Assembly (NCBI GenBank): GCA_905250125.1 | Contig: CAJNOL010000182.1 | Location: 1-64,000 of the forward strand | Length of the DNA: 64,000 bases | From: Rotaria sordida | Taxonomy: Eukaryota; Rotifera; Eurotatoria; Philodinida; Philodinidae | Reading direction: 5' to 3' | Part shown: positions 22,064 through 36,063 of the stretch, in pieces | Layout of the letters: every line of letters starts with the position of its first letter | Position numbering within the stretch: position 1 is the first letter of the stretch | The notes under the pieces: model-generated | What the model was told of the DNA's origin: nothing | Seen by the model: only the letters and a program-made list of their open reading frames with translations | Databases searched by the model: none | Translations under genes and position numbers: made by a program

Positions 22064-25000
22064 CCTTACGAATAGCAAAACTATCAACAAAATAATTCTT
22101 TTGCATCGCCTATGCATATATATATATATATGTGTGTGTGTGTATATGGCGTCACATTCATCTAGATTGCTTTCATTGAATTTTAATGATTGCCTTCAGG
22201 TACTTGAATATGGCAAACATATTCATGCAAAGACATATTATTTAACAAAAATAATTTGTCTACTCAAAAGATTTTATTTGAATAACAAGTGCTCTTACTA
22301 TTAAAGTATAAAACAATATAACGATTATTATAAGACACGTAAATATAGAAAACTTAAGACTCATCTGCGCAACCATTCATAGTAATCGAACGATATTGAT
22401 ATTATATTGATTGATAAACATTTTGATCATGTTAGAACTAAAAATACTTTGAGTCGGTTTTCAATATCATTTTTCTTTTAGAACGAATTTATTAATATTG
22501 CCGTGTGCTAAAATACTGTAATGAAATATTTTGTACATATTAGTCACAATAATCAAGCAAATTTCTTGATCAAGAAATTCATAATAATTAATGTATCCAT
22601 CAGATGCATAAACAATAAAAAACAACACACTGACATATATAAATTTAGTAGAAATCGATAAATTTTCTCAGAAGAGTAAAGATCGGACATATTCGATCTC
22701 AACTTTTCGTTAATGTTAAAGAATATTCTTAAATATACACAATTTGTTTATATTTATTCAAATTAGAAAATGTGCTCTTGATATATGATGAGATGTCTGA
22801 AATCATTAATAAGTTTTTTTGTCATTAGATTAAAACATAATTTTCTTTTAACAGGTTTGAATAAACGAATAGTTATTCTCAAATGAATGATCGATACTTT
22901 TTAAGCATTGCTCACAGTGTTGAAAATTTATCAATTCAGAACAAACTTTAATCAAAACAGATAGCTACAATATAATATCTTTCGAATATGTAAAACAAGA
23001 AAAACAAGAAATCATTATTACTAAAGAAGTTAAATATGCTTTTTATTGGTGTGATGTTTCAAAGGCAAATGTCGACCAACAAGCTTTCGTATACTGATAC
23101 GCTTTCTATAGGGACGTTTGACACTATAGCCAAATGTGCTTTAGTTTTGTACACACATATATCACAGAGTATTATTACTCCGTCGAATTCTAGAAATCGT
23201 TTGGTAATAATTGCACGGAGAAATGAAAGCATGATGATCATTCTTTGCTTTACTCATTGCTTGTACTCGTCGCTTTAAAGTCCAGGAGTAAAAGCTTTTA
23301 TGACATTTCAAATCGTTACTATAATAATCTGTCTTAATTTCACTATTTGGAATTGAGATGATTTTCAAACTGTTGAGAATCTTGTGTATTCGCACATTAC
23401 TTAAGTGCTTCGGATAGCATTTTATAGATGGTAAATTCAATTTTCATCATATGTACTCATGATGATATTATTGACTGTCAAATTTTAGCTATATAAAACT
23501 ATCCTAGAATAATTATCGAACGACAGACTCTACAAAACTAAAGTTCGATTACGATTGAAATCATGTGCTATGCAAATATATATATTCTGAAAAAGAGTCA
23601 CTTTGCAAGAGAAACTCTAATTGATTTCATCACTTTCATTATTAGATGTATGTTAAATGTGATGGAAAAAAAATGATGTTTAAAGTAAATTATAAAAATC
23701 AACTTCTATATTCATTCTGATTTATCTAGTTTATTTGGAAAAGAATTAGAGTATTAAGATAAATGAATATCAAATAAATTTTTTAAAATAAAGGAACAGA
23801 ATTAGATGAATTTTTGGCTTTCGTCCGATGAAATATAAGTTAAACATTCATCAAAATAAATGTATGTACAAGTTATTATTTTAAATAGAGCTCAAAATTC
23901 AACAAGAAAAATTTTTTGAATTCGTTTTTTTAGTCATAACATGTTCGTGTATAGATGAAATGAAAACATTTTCAAACTCTTCTATACCCATCTTGAAACT
24001 TTCTTGTATTTTATATTATTTCATACGAAAGCCTGTTTGATACACGATTGTATAAAATACAACATTAATCAATACGTATTAGTTTGATATTACTTCCATT
24101 CTATTAACAAACTATACGCTTGTTTTTTATCGCTCAGAAGTTCATATTTAAATCAATGATGTACTTTAAAGAAAAAAATCATTCATTTCTATTAGCCAGG
24201 TCAGTGATTTCGGTGCCCGAATCCATGAACTTTCGACAGATTTCTGCCAGAAAGATCTCGTTTTCGATTGGAAAAAGATAGGAAATTGGAAGCAGGAATC
24301 TGGTGGTCGGCTCTGTCCGCTAGCGACCGAAACTAAGAAAACCCAACCACTGAATTCCTGCTTAGAAGTTCTTACCATTTGTTCGAGTTGTCCGACTAGA
24401 AACAGCCCCTGTTCTTTTTTGCCTGGGTAGTAGTTCATCAAACTATTCGAGTAAACTATGATACCTTCGATCGTTCAAAAGCATCTTGATTTCGAACACG
24501 TTTTAGATTACTTTGCTTTCATCTTACATTGAATATATTGTCTAAATAAGATGGTTTATATACAGAACGCAATCAGAATTTGAACGTAATAGAAATAGAT
24601 AGAATCAGCTCTAACCGAGTAACTCCATCTATCATTTGGAGTTTGAATCTAGAAGTCCAAAATAAAACTTTTAGTGTCATCCATAAGATAGAATAATTAA
24701 ATCTGATATAGATTTCTTTTTGTTTTTGCTGATTTATATAAAATTGAAAGGTAAATTCTTTTTTGCGTGAAGAGATTCATTTATAATATCCAAGGAAAAA
24801 AAGAACAGATAGTTTCATTTATTAATATTTATTGATTAAAAATCAAGTCTTATCAATATATACTAATGATGAGAGATATCACTCTATAGAATATAATATG
24901 TTGCTTCTTTGTTTTAATCCTTGTCATATTCATGGTGAAATCTCATATCTTATACATCATCACTGCATAAGAAATATAACTGTGAAGTGCTAGAATGTCC

Positions 25001-25623
25001 CAATCACTTATTTATATAATTTCTTATTTGATTTTTATCGAGAATAAAAGTAGTTAATATTCATTTTGACTACTCAAATTATTTCAGCCAGCTTTTGAAT
25101 CACAAGGTCTAAAGATTATTGTCTAGTTTTTTTTCTCAAAGCAAATATTTGCTTGTCATAAAATCTGTTTTTATTCATTGTTTTGTTTTATGCATCTATA
25201 TGACTAGATATTGTAATCACATGATTTATGCATCAATGATATTTGATGTTTTCTATCACATTAAATCATACATGATTATTAGACCTTGATTTGTCTGAAT
25301 ATATCTACGATATATTTTTTAACCTTCATTATTAGAAAAAATATTCATTAAAATAAAAACATCGTATAATTTCTCACAAATTACAACATTGCTAACTGCT
25401 AGAATGAGATTTATTTTTCTTTAGTCAATAGACAAATAACAAGAAGCCACGTACTGTTCTAACAGATATGCAAAGATAAAAGCCTTAGTATCACACACAC
25501 ACACAGACAGACATACATATTATATTAAGAATTAAATAAAACAAATAAGCTATGCTATGTAAAAATAAAATAAGAAGAAATATTGCTAAGCAATGATCGC
25601 CTTTTGTCTTTCTCTTCTATTGT
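22064..25623. other. Long non-coding stretch with a GC-rich island
   Basis: Upstream of the peptide gene is an (AT)n/(GT)n microsatellite at 22112-22146. 24190-24430 is a sharply GC-richer island that is open on both strands (see findings). A (CA)n tract lies at 25493-25506. No gene could be supported; open frames at 23036-23440 overlap antisense to each other and have no features. Confidence 0.5.
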
Positions 25624-26649
25624 TCAAATTGAATCAAATCGATAAATAAAAATAATTGTAATTAACGGTAAGATCCATATAAATGCCATTGAGAATGTAT
25701 GTTTCATAATTCCACCTAGAATAGAAAAACATTGTATAATTTATTTATATCAAAAACAAAAATAAACAAAGATTTAAATAACTAAAAGAAAAGAAGAATC
25801 GATTTTTGTTTTGTTTTTTGCCCCCTTTCTTTTTTGTTTCATGCATAATTCATTATAGATTCATACCACTCTCGATCAGTACATCATCATTACTAGTTGA
25901 TTTTTGAATGAAGTTTATAGGCTCTTCTATATTGATGATTAGATTTATAAAATTATTTGAAAAAAAAAGAAAAATTCTAAAAAAAAAAAAAGTAAATAAA
26001 ATTAACCTGATGTTTTAAATGGATAAAGTATTTGATTAACAATTGCTATTTGTTTTCCACTTAATGTATAAAGTAAATCAGTTGGTATACTTCTAATTTG
26101 TTCAATATTTAAATTTTGTAATTGATCATTTGTAAATGATTTAAACATTTCTTTTGGTAAAGTTGAAAATGCTTGTTTGGGAAAAAAATTAAATAATCTT
26201 GATGTTAATTTACCAAGATCAGTAAATTTTAAGCCAGCTTTAAAAGGAGAAACAATAATTAATTTTTTTTTTTCGTTTTTGTTCTAAATTTAAATTCTTA
26301 CCAGCAATTGTACCCAATGAACCAAAAATATCTGGTCGTAAAAGATCACCTTCATATGCATTTTTAACAACATCATACATTATTGATGCATATTTCATAT
26401 CTGCTCCTTTTGGACATTGAATATTTGACAAAATAGTCAGATAAGATCTAAATAATGAGAAGCAAAAAAGAAAAAGAATATTTTATTCAAAAATACATTA
26501 GTTGATTTACTTGACATCTTCTGGTGGTATACGACGAAGAAGTTGTTCATCAACAGTACATAAAATTTTTCCAGCATTTTCAATAATTGATGGTGTTAAA
26601 CGTTGTTCTCTACCAAGAGCAAGTCGTGATAAAGATTTCAACTAGAAAC

Positions 26650-26680
<31 letters not shown>

Positions 26681-29600
26681 AGTTTGGATTAAATCAAAAA
26701 AAATCTACTTGATCTTTTGTCCAACCATCGAGATTACCAATTGATGAAAGAAAATTTCCATCACGAAAATGTTCATTTCGTAATTGTAATAATTCACTTG
26801 GAGTAAAACCAGGTAAAATTGAATTTAATCTATATAATTCTGGTTGAGTTAAAGATTGAATATGTCGCCCTTCATTTTGTAATGCCTTAAAATAGATGAT
26901 TAATATTATGAAAACAATAAAAATACATTTTGAAAATAATTTTATTCAAACTCGAATATATTTTTCAGCAATTTGTTGTTGTTTTTCTGGTTCATAATCA
27001 TTGGTTGAACCAAATGTATCAACACATCTATATACAGTATCATCAGTAATTGATGATATTTCATCAGTTGAAAGTGCAGAAACTGCTGAACCCATTTGTC
27101 GTAATTCTCGACAAGTTATCTCGTTATTATTATGATCTAAATTTAATTTAATTTCTTTTTCTTTTTTTTTTTTTTTGAAGAATTTTATTGAAATTTATAT
27201 ACTTTGATTTGTTTGACGACGTTCGCGAGAATGATCAGATGATAAATGTTGACGAAGAAATGCATTAACTAATGTACGTTTTATACCTTGTTCTGATCTA
27301 CTTAAAAATTCATCTTGATCTGATATTATACATTTTTCATCACGCGTATGAATTTTATCAAGTGATTTTGAAAGATAATGTGTTCGTTGAGATAATAAAG
27401 ACTAAAATTTATTCATTGTGATAATGTGAAATTATGTATTAAATCTTCAAAAAGTTTTTCAGTATTTGAAAATCTTTATGAATATCAAAAAAATGTATGA
27501 AAATTAATTTTTAAGAAATTAGATCTCTTATTACAGACTTATCTATTGATAAAATAGAGAATAGCCATATTAGTATTGTCTTCAACGAAACAGAATAAGT
27601 CATGTATGAGATCATAAGAAAAAAAATTTGCCGAGACCGGAACCACAGGAAAGAGAAGTAAGTAAGACCGAGACAATAAGAAAAAAATTATCTTAACCGA
27701 AACTAAAGACTAATAGTTAAATATTCTATGACTATAAGTAAAAATAGTTTTCTCTAGATCGGAAGCAGGACCAATAGAAAAAAAAGCTACGGAAGTCAAA
27801 AAAGACTTAATCCTGCACATCTCTAGTTGTATGCAAATACAATCTGAACTCACCATTGAGAAATAGAATTTTTCATTTAGCAAAAACTTCTTTTAGAAAT
27901 TTTTGTATCTCGCATATTTTCTATTGTCTATATACTAAAAAGTATTGTGACGATATTAGTCACCATAGGTGTCTAATGTATCTCAAAGTTATTAATGCTA
28001 TGATTGTTTTTTTTTTGTTGTTGCTGTTAGATGTTAACCTTTCATTTCTATATTTAAACTTACTTGTGGAGCAGCTATATTCTTTGGTAGAAAAATAATT
28101 AATTCTCCAATAAGATCAAGATATAAAGCTTTAAGATTATCATCGACTTCACCAAGTGCATCATTAAGTCTAGCACCAAGTGCTTGTGCTTCAGATTGAG
28201 ATGGTTGAAAACAAGCTGATTTAAAAAATTTTATTTTATTTATTAATGCATCTGTTTTTATACGACGAATATCACTTGCACGTAAACTTGTTGCTAAAAA
28301 TGGTCCTAATTGAGCTAATTTAAAATTATCAATATCGCCTGTTGCTGAACCCTACAAAACAACTAAACATAGAAAAAAAACAACTATTTAAACAAAAAAT
28401 TTACATAATGTTTTAAAGCATAATCAGCTAAACGAAATCGATTTTCATTAACAAATGAACAACAAGTTGGTTCACGTATTGAACCAATAGCATTCCAAAA
28501 TCGATCAGCTTCATCATAATTTAAACGATTAATAGCATCAAGTTCAGCATTTGTCATTGTTGAAAATAATTGTGGATTAAGATCATCAACAAGATTATTT
28601 TCACGAAAAAGACCTTTAATATAATCATCAACTTTTTGTGTTCCTTCATTCATTTGAAGACCACGACGTAAAACATTACCAAATGCATAACGCTACAAAC
28701 AAAAAAAAAAAAAAAAGAAAACTTTTAATTAAAATTTAAAATGAAATTTTTCGAATTACTGTATTTGATTGCATTTGATTATCAATATTTCTAGATCTTG
28801 AATTACCAAATACTTGTTGTATAGCTTGAAGTGATTCTTCAGGTTTTATTTTTTCAATATCATTTTTTGTTAAACCATTTATAAAATTACTTAACATTGC
28901 TAAATGACCAAGACTACCATCAAATTTTCTATCTAAACCTAAACGCTTAGTTATAGCAGCTGCAGCCTAAATAATTTTCTATAAGTATATTATTATTCTT
29001 TTTTATTTTAAATTAAAATTTACTTGAGCTGGTGTAAAACGGATTAAACGAAGAGTATCTGGTAGTAATTGAAGAATTTGCGTTAAAGTGTCTGATTTAA
29101 TAAATTTTTTTGCATAATCTGAATCTAATAATTGACGATATTTTGCAAGATTTTGTTCAGTTGAATACTTAAAAAAATACAAAAAAAAAAAACAATTTTT
29201 CAATTAATATTTACGTTTGTTTTTTATTTTATTTACTTGATCAATAAGAAGACGAATTTTACTTGGTACAAGTTTTCGAATAAATGATGGTGATGTATTA
29301 TTAAATAATGGTGGTAACTCACTACGACCACGTGTTAAAATTTGTTTAAGTATAGTATTATCCATACCAGGTATTAAATTACCTAGTTTACCAAGCATAC
29401 TTTTACCCCAAAGATTTTGAGTTGATCGTGGAATTTTAGTTATAATTGATCGTGCCTAAAATAAATGAAAATTTTACTAATAAAATAAAGATAAAATAAA
29501 ATTTTACTTCATTTGGTGTAAGATCTTGTGCACCAAGTCTTTCTAAAGTTTTTTCATCTCGACCTAATTCAGCCATAAGTTCATCACTTAAATTAATTAT

Positions 29601-32600
29601 TTCATCAGTTCGATAAATTGAACCTAATGCATCTAAATAGCAACAAAAAAAAACAAAAAACAAATGAGTTTATAAATTTAATATTTTCTTTTCTATTTAA
29701 ATTTTACCTGATACTTCACGTAATTTATCTACTGTAATATTATCGTCAAGATTATATTCTTTTTTAACTTGATAAATTAAACGTTCACAACTCTTTTTTA
29801 CAAAGACAAAAAAAAATCATAAATATTCATTTAATTTTATTATTATTATCATTTTTCTTACTTCTGGACTTGGATGACTTTTTAATAATTCTTTTAAATC
29901 TTGAGGATTAGTAAGTAAATCCGTTAAATCACAACCACTATAACATTCTTGCCATCGTTGAAGCAATCTTAGAAAGAAAGAAAGAAAAGAAAAAACAACA
30001 ATTTAAACATTGAAAAAATGAGGATTTTTTTTTCATTTCAATAACCATTTTCTTTTATTACTTACTTTGGATTTGGTCTCAAATCACGATTAGTTGATCG
30101 TTTTGCTTCTAATGTTCGATTAAGTAATGCAAGAGATATTGTACATGATTGATCTTCTCGAAGACTTGAACGTTCAAGTAAAAGATCCTTTAGAAAAAAC
30201 AAAAAAATAAAAATAAATTAAATAAATCAATAAAAAAATATTTTACAATTTTATCTCCAATAGCATTTATAATTTGTCTTGTAGATAAACTTGGCATCAT
30301 ACGTATAATCATATCCAATGTACTTGGATCATCAGCTGTTAAACGTAACGGATTATTGTTTTGTACTGTTTTACCTGATGTATCTGTTAATGATCGATAG
30401 ATTTTATTTGAGATTGCATCACGTTGTAATGGACTAAGGTAATGAAGCCATGTTGCACTGAAACAAATGTTTTTGGAAATCAAAACGACATTTTCTTTTT
30501 TTCAAAAAAAATACAAACACATTACGAATAACACTATTGTCATTGAAAATTGGATTTTTAAGAAGAAAATTTAATGGTAGATAACGAAGAAATGATGCAC
30601 CTAATTTTTGTGTTATTAATTGTTGAAAATTATTTGGATTAAGTTTATTTTTAATTTTATCAATATAATTTTGAACAAGAATTGTTTTTTGTTCATCACT
30701 AAAATCCTAGAATAATCAAAAGAATAAAATAAAATTTATTCTTATTTTTAAAATATTTACTTGTCGATTTGAATTAAATTCAAGTACTTGTGAAACTGTA
30801 TTCTCATCTGAATATGATAAAAGATTATTTAAATTTGTATCAGGTAAATTTTGAGCAGGAATTCGAAGTAATTCTTTTGGTAAATCAATTAATTTTAATA
30901 TTGATTTCCATACTGAATCCTATAATTGAAATAAAAAACAAAAGAAAAAAAGAGATGTTATGTAATACTCTTTTTTCTTCTTCTTCTATTCAAAATCTAT
31001 ATAATAATTGGAATCATTATGAACAAAATTTACATACAATCAATGTGTCTTCTAAGCAAATTATATTTTGGGAGTAAAAGAAACAAAAAAAGAGAGGAAG
31101 AGAATGAGAATTATTTTTATTAACTGAACAACTGTCTTAACAATAATTCAATATTGTTTGATTTCCTGATCAATAACTTCCGGAATTTTTCTATAAATCT
31201 TACTATACATTTTATTATGAAATGCAGGACATTGAGCTAAGAATAGTTACCTGATTAAGGATGGTAGCGAGAGTAACACTTAGAGTGAAAACCTAGATGA
31301 GGATGAGGGTTGGCACTACAGAATAATGTTTTTCTTTTGATACAGCTCAAATGTATAATATGTTGTCGATAGATTAATCTAGATAAATCTTGGTAAGCTC
31401 TCATCTTGAAATAATCCGGGGTGTCCCATCCAATCTTGAGAAACTTTCTTTTCTCCAGTCGAGTTCTAGAGTTTTATTTTTAGTCAAAAAGTTTGACCGA
31501 ACTTCTTTCTGCATATCCGGTTAACTATGGAAAAGAAATTTTCAATTGTTCTTTTATCAAGCTTGTCAACTTCAAGACACTCCTGGAAATAATCAAACTT
31601 TTCTTTGATTTACTCCACGTGAAACTTTTACTATCTTCATATTCAAATTTAATTTTGAAATTATACAAAGAAGGTTGGAGATCAACAACCATGGTCATTA
31701 GTACAACATTGACATTATCAATTCTATGATGTCAAGTGTTAATCTACTCTTCAGAGGTCAATATCATCATCTGTACAAAGATAGATTATAATCTATCCTT
31801 GAAAAGTCTAGAATTCATAATTTTTACTTTGCCTTGAATTCATAAGACAAGAATAACTAATGATCTCTCCTATGAATTAAATAAAAGAAACTATTTGTTA
31901 TGATTCGATTATAACACTCCTTTCATGAATTTTATAATATCTCTTAAATATATAAATAATATTTCTTTTAATAATTGAAAATATGTCTATAAGAGGCTCT
32001 CGAGACATAAGTATTTATCCTTGAAAAGAATATTTTTTGTATGTAAGTAAAAATAATTCAGTCAATAAATATAGTGAATTAATGCATCATCCATTTATGA
32101 ATGGATGGATGATTTTTATCATTCACAAATCAAAGGAAAATACTGTGCAATGAACCGATTCAAAAGGATAAATGACTAAAAGTAAACTAATCATCCATAC
32201 AGAATGAAAAAATAAAACAAAAGAAAAGAATGATCAATAAACAAACAAAATAGATCAAACCTTCACATAACGATATATTGGTTGCATTGCAGGGAATATA
32301 GCTCGAGCACTACTACCATCAAGTGGTGTATGTCGTTGAATATTTGCGGGAATTAATCGAATTGCTTCTTTAAATTTAAGAAAAACTCTATAAAAAAGAA
32401 CAAAGAAAAAAAAATATGAAATCATATAAATAGCATACATCAACTAACTTCTCAAGATTTTCATTTGCAGGTACTAAAAAAAAAATCAAAACAATTTAAA
32501 TGTGATTTAACTTTTACAATGAATTTTAATTTAATAATCAATTATCTAATAAGTATTTATTTTTTTTTTTATTGATTATGATCTCTATCACTTTGTCTTT

Positions 32601-32961
32601 TTTGAGACTTACTATTTATATCAAGAAAATTTGGTAAACGTTGTTCAAGTTGTGTTAAAATATTTTGATCTTCATAAGTTTTAACTGTTTTAGAAAATAT
32701 ATTTCGAAGATTGAAATCATTAGCATGACCTAGAAAAATAATAATTAAAAGAAAATTTTATGTCATCAATCTAGGTTTTCTTTTTTTGTCTCATATTAAT
32801 CAGATAAGTTATGATGATAGATAATTGGCAAGTGTTAGATATTTCTCTTTGACAAGGTCATGGTCATAATATAAAATTTCTTTAATTTTTAATATAAACT
32901 TACTAAAATGTGCTAATATACCAATAATCAAGGTTGTAATAAATAGACACAATCGTTTCAT
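25624..32961 (-). CDS. Mesothelin/stereocilin-like GPI-anchored protein, 24 exons
   Basis: Joining 32904-32961, 32613-32729, 32449-32473, 32261-32387, 30761-30919, 30519-30706, 30247-30457, 30066-30187, 29862-29967, 29708-29792, 29508-29632, 29237-29455, 29024-29167, 28760-28966, 28405-28692, 28064-28351, 27203-27401, 26952-27136, 26709-26885, 26511-26641, 26302-26447, 26007-26237, 25867-25926 and 25624-25715 gives about 1229 residues with matching phases. It opens with a signal peptide (MKRLCLFITTLIIGILAHF) and ends ESGG followed by a hydrophobic tail (FIWILPLITIIFIY), the layout of a GPI-anchored surface protein. The body is helical-repeat sequence with motifs such as LPDTLRLIRFTPAQ and LNIEQIRSIPTDLL, typical of the mesothelin/stereocilin/otoancorin superfamily, whose members act in cell-surface adhesion or attachment to extracellular matrices. 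Some exons could be missing in the 1.3-kb intron 30920-32260. Confidence 0.8.
26650..26680. repeat. (AT)n microsatellite in an intron
   Basis: About 30 bases of alternating T and A in the intron between exons 19 and 20 of the mesothelin-like gene, immediately upstream (gene sense) of the acceptor. Confidence 0.9.
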
Positions 32962-33958
32962 CGTTTGTTTTGTGGTTTTTTATTTCTGTTAATGTGTATT
33001 GATGTAGAAAAGAAAAAGATATGTAATAACTATCATATGAAAGAAAAAATCGATGCACTTATATTCTTTGCTCAACTAACTTATAAATGCAAAGATATCA
33101 GTTGAGAATACAGAGATACAAACAAACGATACAGAGACAAGAAAAAAAGTTAATAGATTTGTTGTTATTCTTTTTTTTTCTACTATTTGTGGCTTATTCA
33201 TCGGAGTCGATCAAGAGAGAGAGAGAGAGAGAGAGCGAAAGAGTGAGATAGAGAGAGAGAGAAGAAGACGACAAACATTACGTCCCTCTGTTTCGGCTCT
33301 CATATAAATGCAGCTCGTTTTTTTCCTTCCTCTCATTATCGGTTTTTTTTGCTTTTAGATATATTTTGTACCTATTCTTATAAGAGAACGAGATGAAGAA
33401 AAGAGAAAAAACGGTGACAACATTTACTTCTTGAGTAATAGACGTTAAAGTAACGTAAATATCACTTGTCGACGTAGCTAGTAGGCGTTTTTCGATCCCA
33501 ATTGTTACATTATTCGCAGAATAAAATATTGTTTGAGAAAGAGAAACTGTACTTATCTTACCATTAGAAGAAAAAGACTAGTTACAACACTTCGATCAAT
33601 TTGTCATTTCTTTGTTTGTATATGTACATGATCATGTAGTCCCTTGGTATGCATAAGTGAGAATATATATTTATAAACTATCTTGCATCTATCACGTAGA
33701 TACTTTCGATTCATTGTACTTGTTCTTTGCCTTGACAATACATAAACTAATGAAGCATAATCAAGAGGATCAATAGAGAGAGTCAATAAAATGTCTTCTC
33801 ATGCTTAAATATATGAAAGAACATTTATTTTTGAATTAAGTGACAAAGAAAAAAAGTGACAAAAAGAAAAATAATAAGTATCATTTGTTAAATAAGATGA
33901 TGATTGATATTGCGATATTTTAATAAATGATCATAATTCCATTCATCTAAAGTGAATA
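32962..33958. other. Intergenic region with GA microsatellite
   Basis: This is the 5' flank of the mesothelin-like gene and the 3' flank of the prolyl hydroxylase. 33213-33265 is an imperfect (GA)n tract, which could serve as a GAGA-type promoter element about 250 bases upstream of the start codon at 32961; that is inference from position only. No coding sequence was seen. Confidence 0.55.
33213..33265. repeat. Imperfect (GA)n microsatellite
   Basis: Runs of alternating G and A interrupted by gcgaaa and gtgagata. It lies upstream of the mesothelin-like gene (minus strand). Confidence 0.9.
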
Positions 33959-35942
33959 TCAAATATAATTAAATATTACAAAATAAATAACGAATTTCTT
34001 ATTACCATAAGCACGACAACTTCCCATATCATATTCATCACATGATACACGTGCTTGACCTGGTTTTCGTTCTGGTTCATCTGGTTCTGGTGGACGTTTA
34101 CCAAGTGAATAGAAATTTTCATAATAATACCTTTATAAAGAAAAAAAAAAAAAGAAAAATACTTAATAGATATTCAATTGATAGATCTTAAAATTTACCA
34201 TCGTTGTAAAATATATTTTCCTTCTTCATCTTCAACAATATTTGCTGAATGAATACTTTTTTCTTCACATTCTCCATCTTCATTCATATTATTCCATACA
34301 ATAGCACGACCTTCTTTTGGTGTAATTTTGATTTCTAAATCTTAAAAATAAAACAAAAATTTTGATTTTTCTTATCTTGTATAAAAATACAAAAATTTGT
34401 ACCTCGAAATTCTGTTTCACCACCTTTCATCACTGTATTTAAATAAACTAAAAATGTAGCATAACGATCTTGTTTTAATCCATTTAATGAACAATCATGA
34501 TGAGCTTTATAACCTAATGAAAATATTTTAAAAAAAAAAACAAAACGAAAATTTAATTGAAAATATGTTTTTTTTTTTCGATGTATTACTTACCAACACC
34601 TTTTTCTGTTGATGTTATTTGAAATTTTCCACCATGACTTGATTGTAATGCAGTTCCCTCTTCAATACGTTGCGATAATACTGTTGAAAATGTACTTTCA
34701 CTAAGATAAAATGCTGTTGAATACGACCATTTTAAACCCCATTGTTTAAGCATTGATGAAAATGTTGCATTAATACATGTTGTTCCTAGAAATAGATTAT
34801 AATTTCAAATAAAAAAAACAACAACAACAACAACAAAACATTTTTCTTTTCGTTTGTACCTTTAGTAAAATCATTTGGTGTAACATGTAATTCATTATGT
34901 GGTTTTAAATCTTTTAAATGTTTACGTAATGTTTGAATGCTATCAAAACATATAATTGGATCAATTTCTTTCATTTTTTTAACATGTCCTCTATGAACTT
35001 TAATAAGATTTATACATTCATCATGCGAAAGAAATTCTTCAAATAACCAATGTCTAAAAAAAAACAAAACAAAAAAAATTGAGATTAAATAAAAGAAAAA
35101 TGTTGATTTAATAAATCATCAAGAGCATAGCAACATTAATATGAAAATTTCAAGTAGGTTTTTTTGTTTCTTTTGTTTTTACTTAATACTACTATTATGC
35201 TCTTTGCCAGGACGAATAGAAATAGGTGGTACACGACGATGACCACCATTAGAATTTGGAATAGGTATCCATAATTTTTTTGTTTTTATCATGTCTTACA
35301 AAGTAAAAAAAGAAAAATAAATGATAGAAATCATATGTCTTTATCTCTTAATTAAATTCTTAACATATAAATAAACATACTTATTCTTGATGATTTAAAA
35401 TTTTTAACTTCATCTGGTATTTCTTTATTTCGTCCGGTAACATCAATTAACTCCGGTTCTGGAGTCATTTTTTTTAATTTAACAGATTGTGATATTTCTT
35501 CTGATTTGTCAACTTTTTTTGTATCACTTGTTTTCGATTGTTTAGGTTTTTCAGTGATAATAGGTTTTGATGTTGTTGTTGTTGTTGTGGTTGATTCAGG
35601 AGATTTTATAGTTAATGGTTCATCTTTCAAAAACATAGGTTCTTCGTCAACAGTTAAATCATTCATTTGTATTGTTGATTTAGTGGTAAAAGTCGTTGTT
35701 GTTTCTAGTTTTTTGGTAGTTACAACCATTGGTGCACTTGTTGTTGTCAGTACTTGTTCAAGAGGCTTTGCAGTAGATGATTCTTGATAAGCTATCGGCA
35801 TAGTTGGCATACCAAGGTATGAATATAATAAGAGAATTAATGGTTGAAGAGATACGGCAACAATGCCACCAGCAATTGCAACAAATAATAAAGTCAATGT
35901 ACTTGTGCTTGCTTGCACTTTTTCTGATTTTTCTTTTGGCAT
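33959..35942 (-). CDS. Membrane-anchored prolyl 4-hydroxylase (2OG-Fe(II) oxygenase), 7 exons
   Basis: Exons 35381-35942, 35183-35294, 34860-35053, 34594-34785, 34403-34513, 34199-34340 and 33959-34130 give 494 residues in one frame. The N-terminus is a short Lys-rich cytosolic tail, then one membrane segment (about residues 15-43), then a Thr/Ser/Lys-rich stalk (about 55-185). The C-terminal half is a prolyl 4-hydroxylase catalytic domain: iron ligands His358-x-Asp360 (YKAHHD) and His421 (KSIHSA), and the 2-oxoglutarate lysine probably Lys432 (EGKYILQRW). The LVYLN and GGETEF blocks are family hallmarks. This type II topology puts the enzyme in the ER/Golgi lumen or outside the cell, where it would hydroxylate prolines of secreted or matrix proteins; it resembles P4HTM/plant P4H in size but lacks EF-hands. 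The start ATG lies 5 nt after a strong acceptor (ttttttcag). TMEM126 ends about 121 bases upstream on the same strand. Confidence 0.9.
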
Positions 35943-36063
35943 TTTATCTGAAAAAAAGAATAAACAATGTGTATTTTCTAATAAATCTTGAAGATCTATA
36001 TTCAACAAAACAAAAAAAACCAAAAAAACTCATCAAACTAAATAAATAAATTTTTTTCATCGC

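Noticed and set aside
35506..35787. 93-codon plus-strand ORF of mostly Val
   Set aside because: Antisense of the Thr-rich stalk of the prolyl hydroxylase (ACA/ACT codons read as TGT/AGT/GTT), not a gene.
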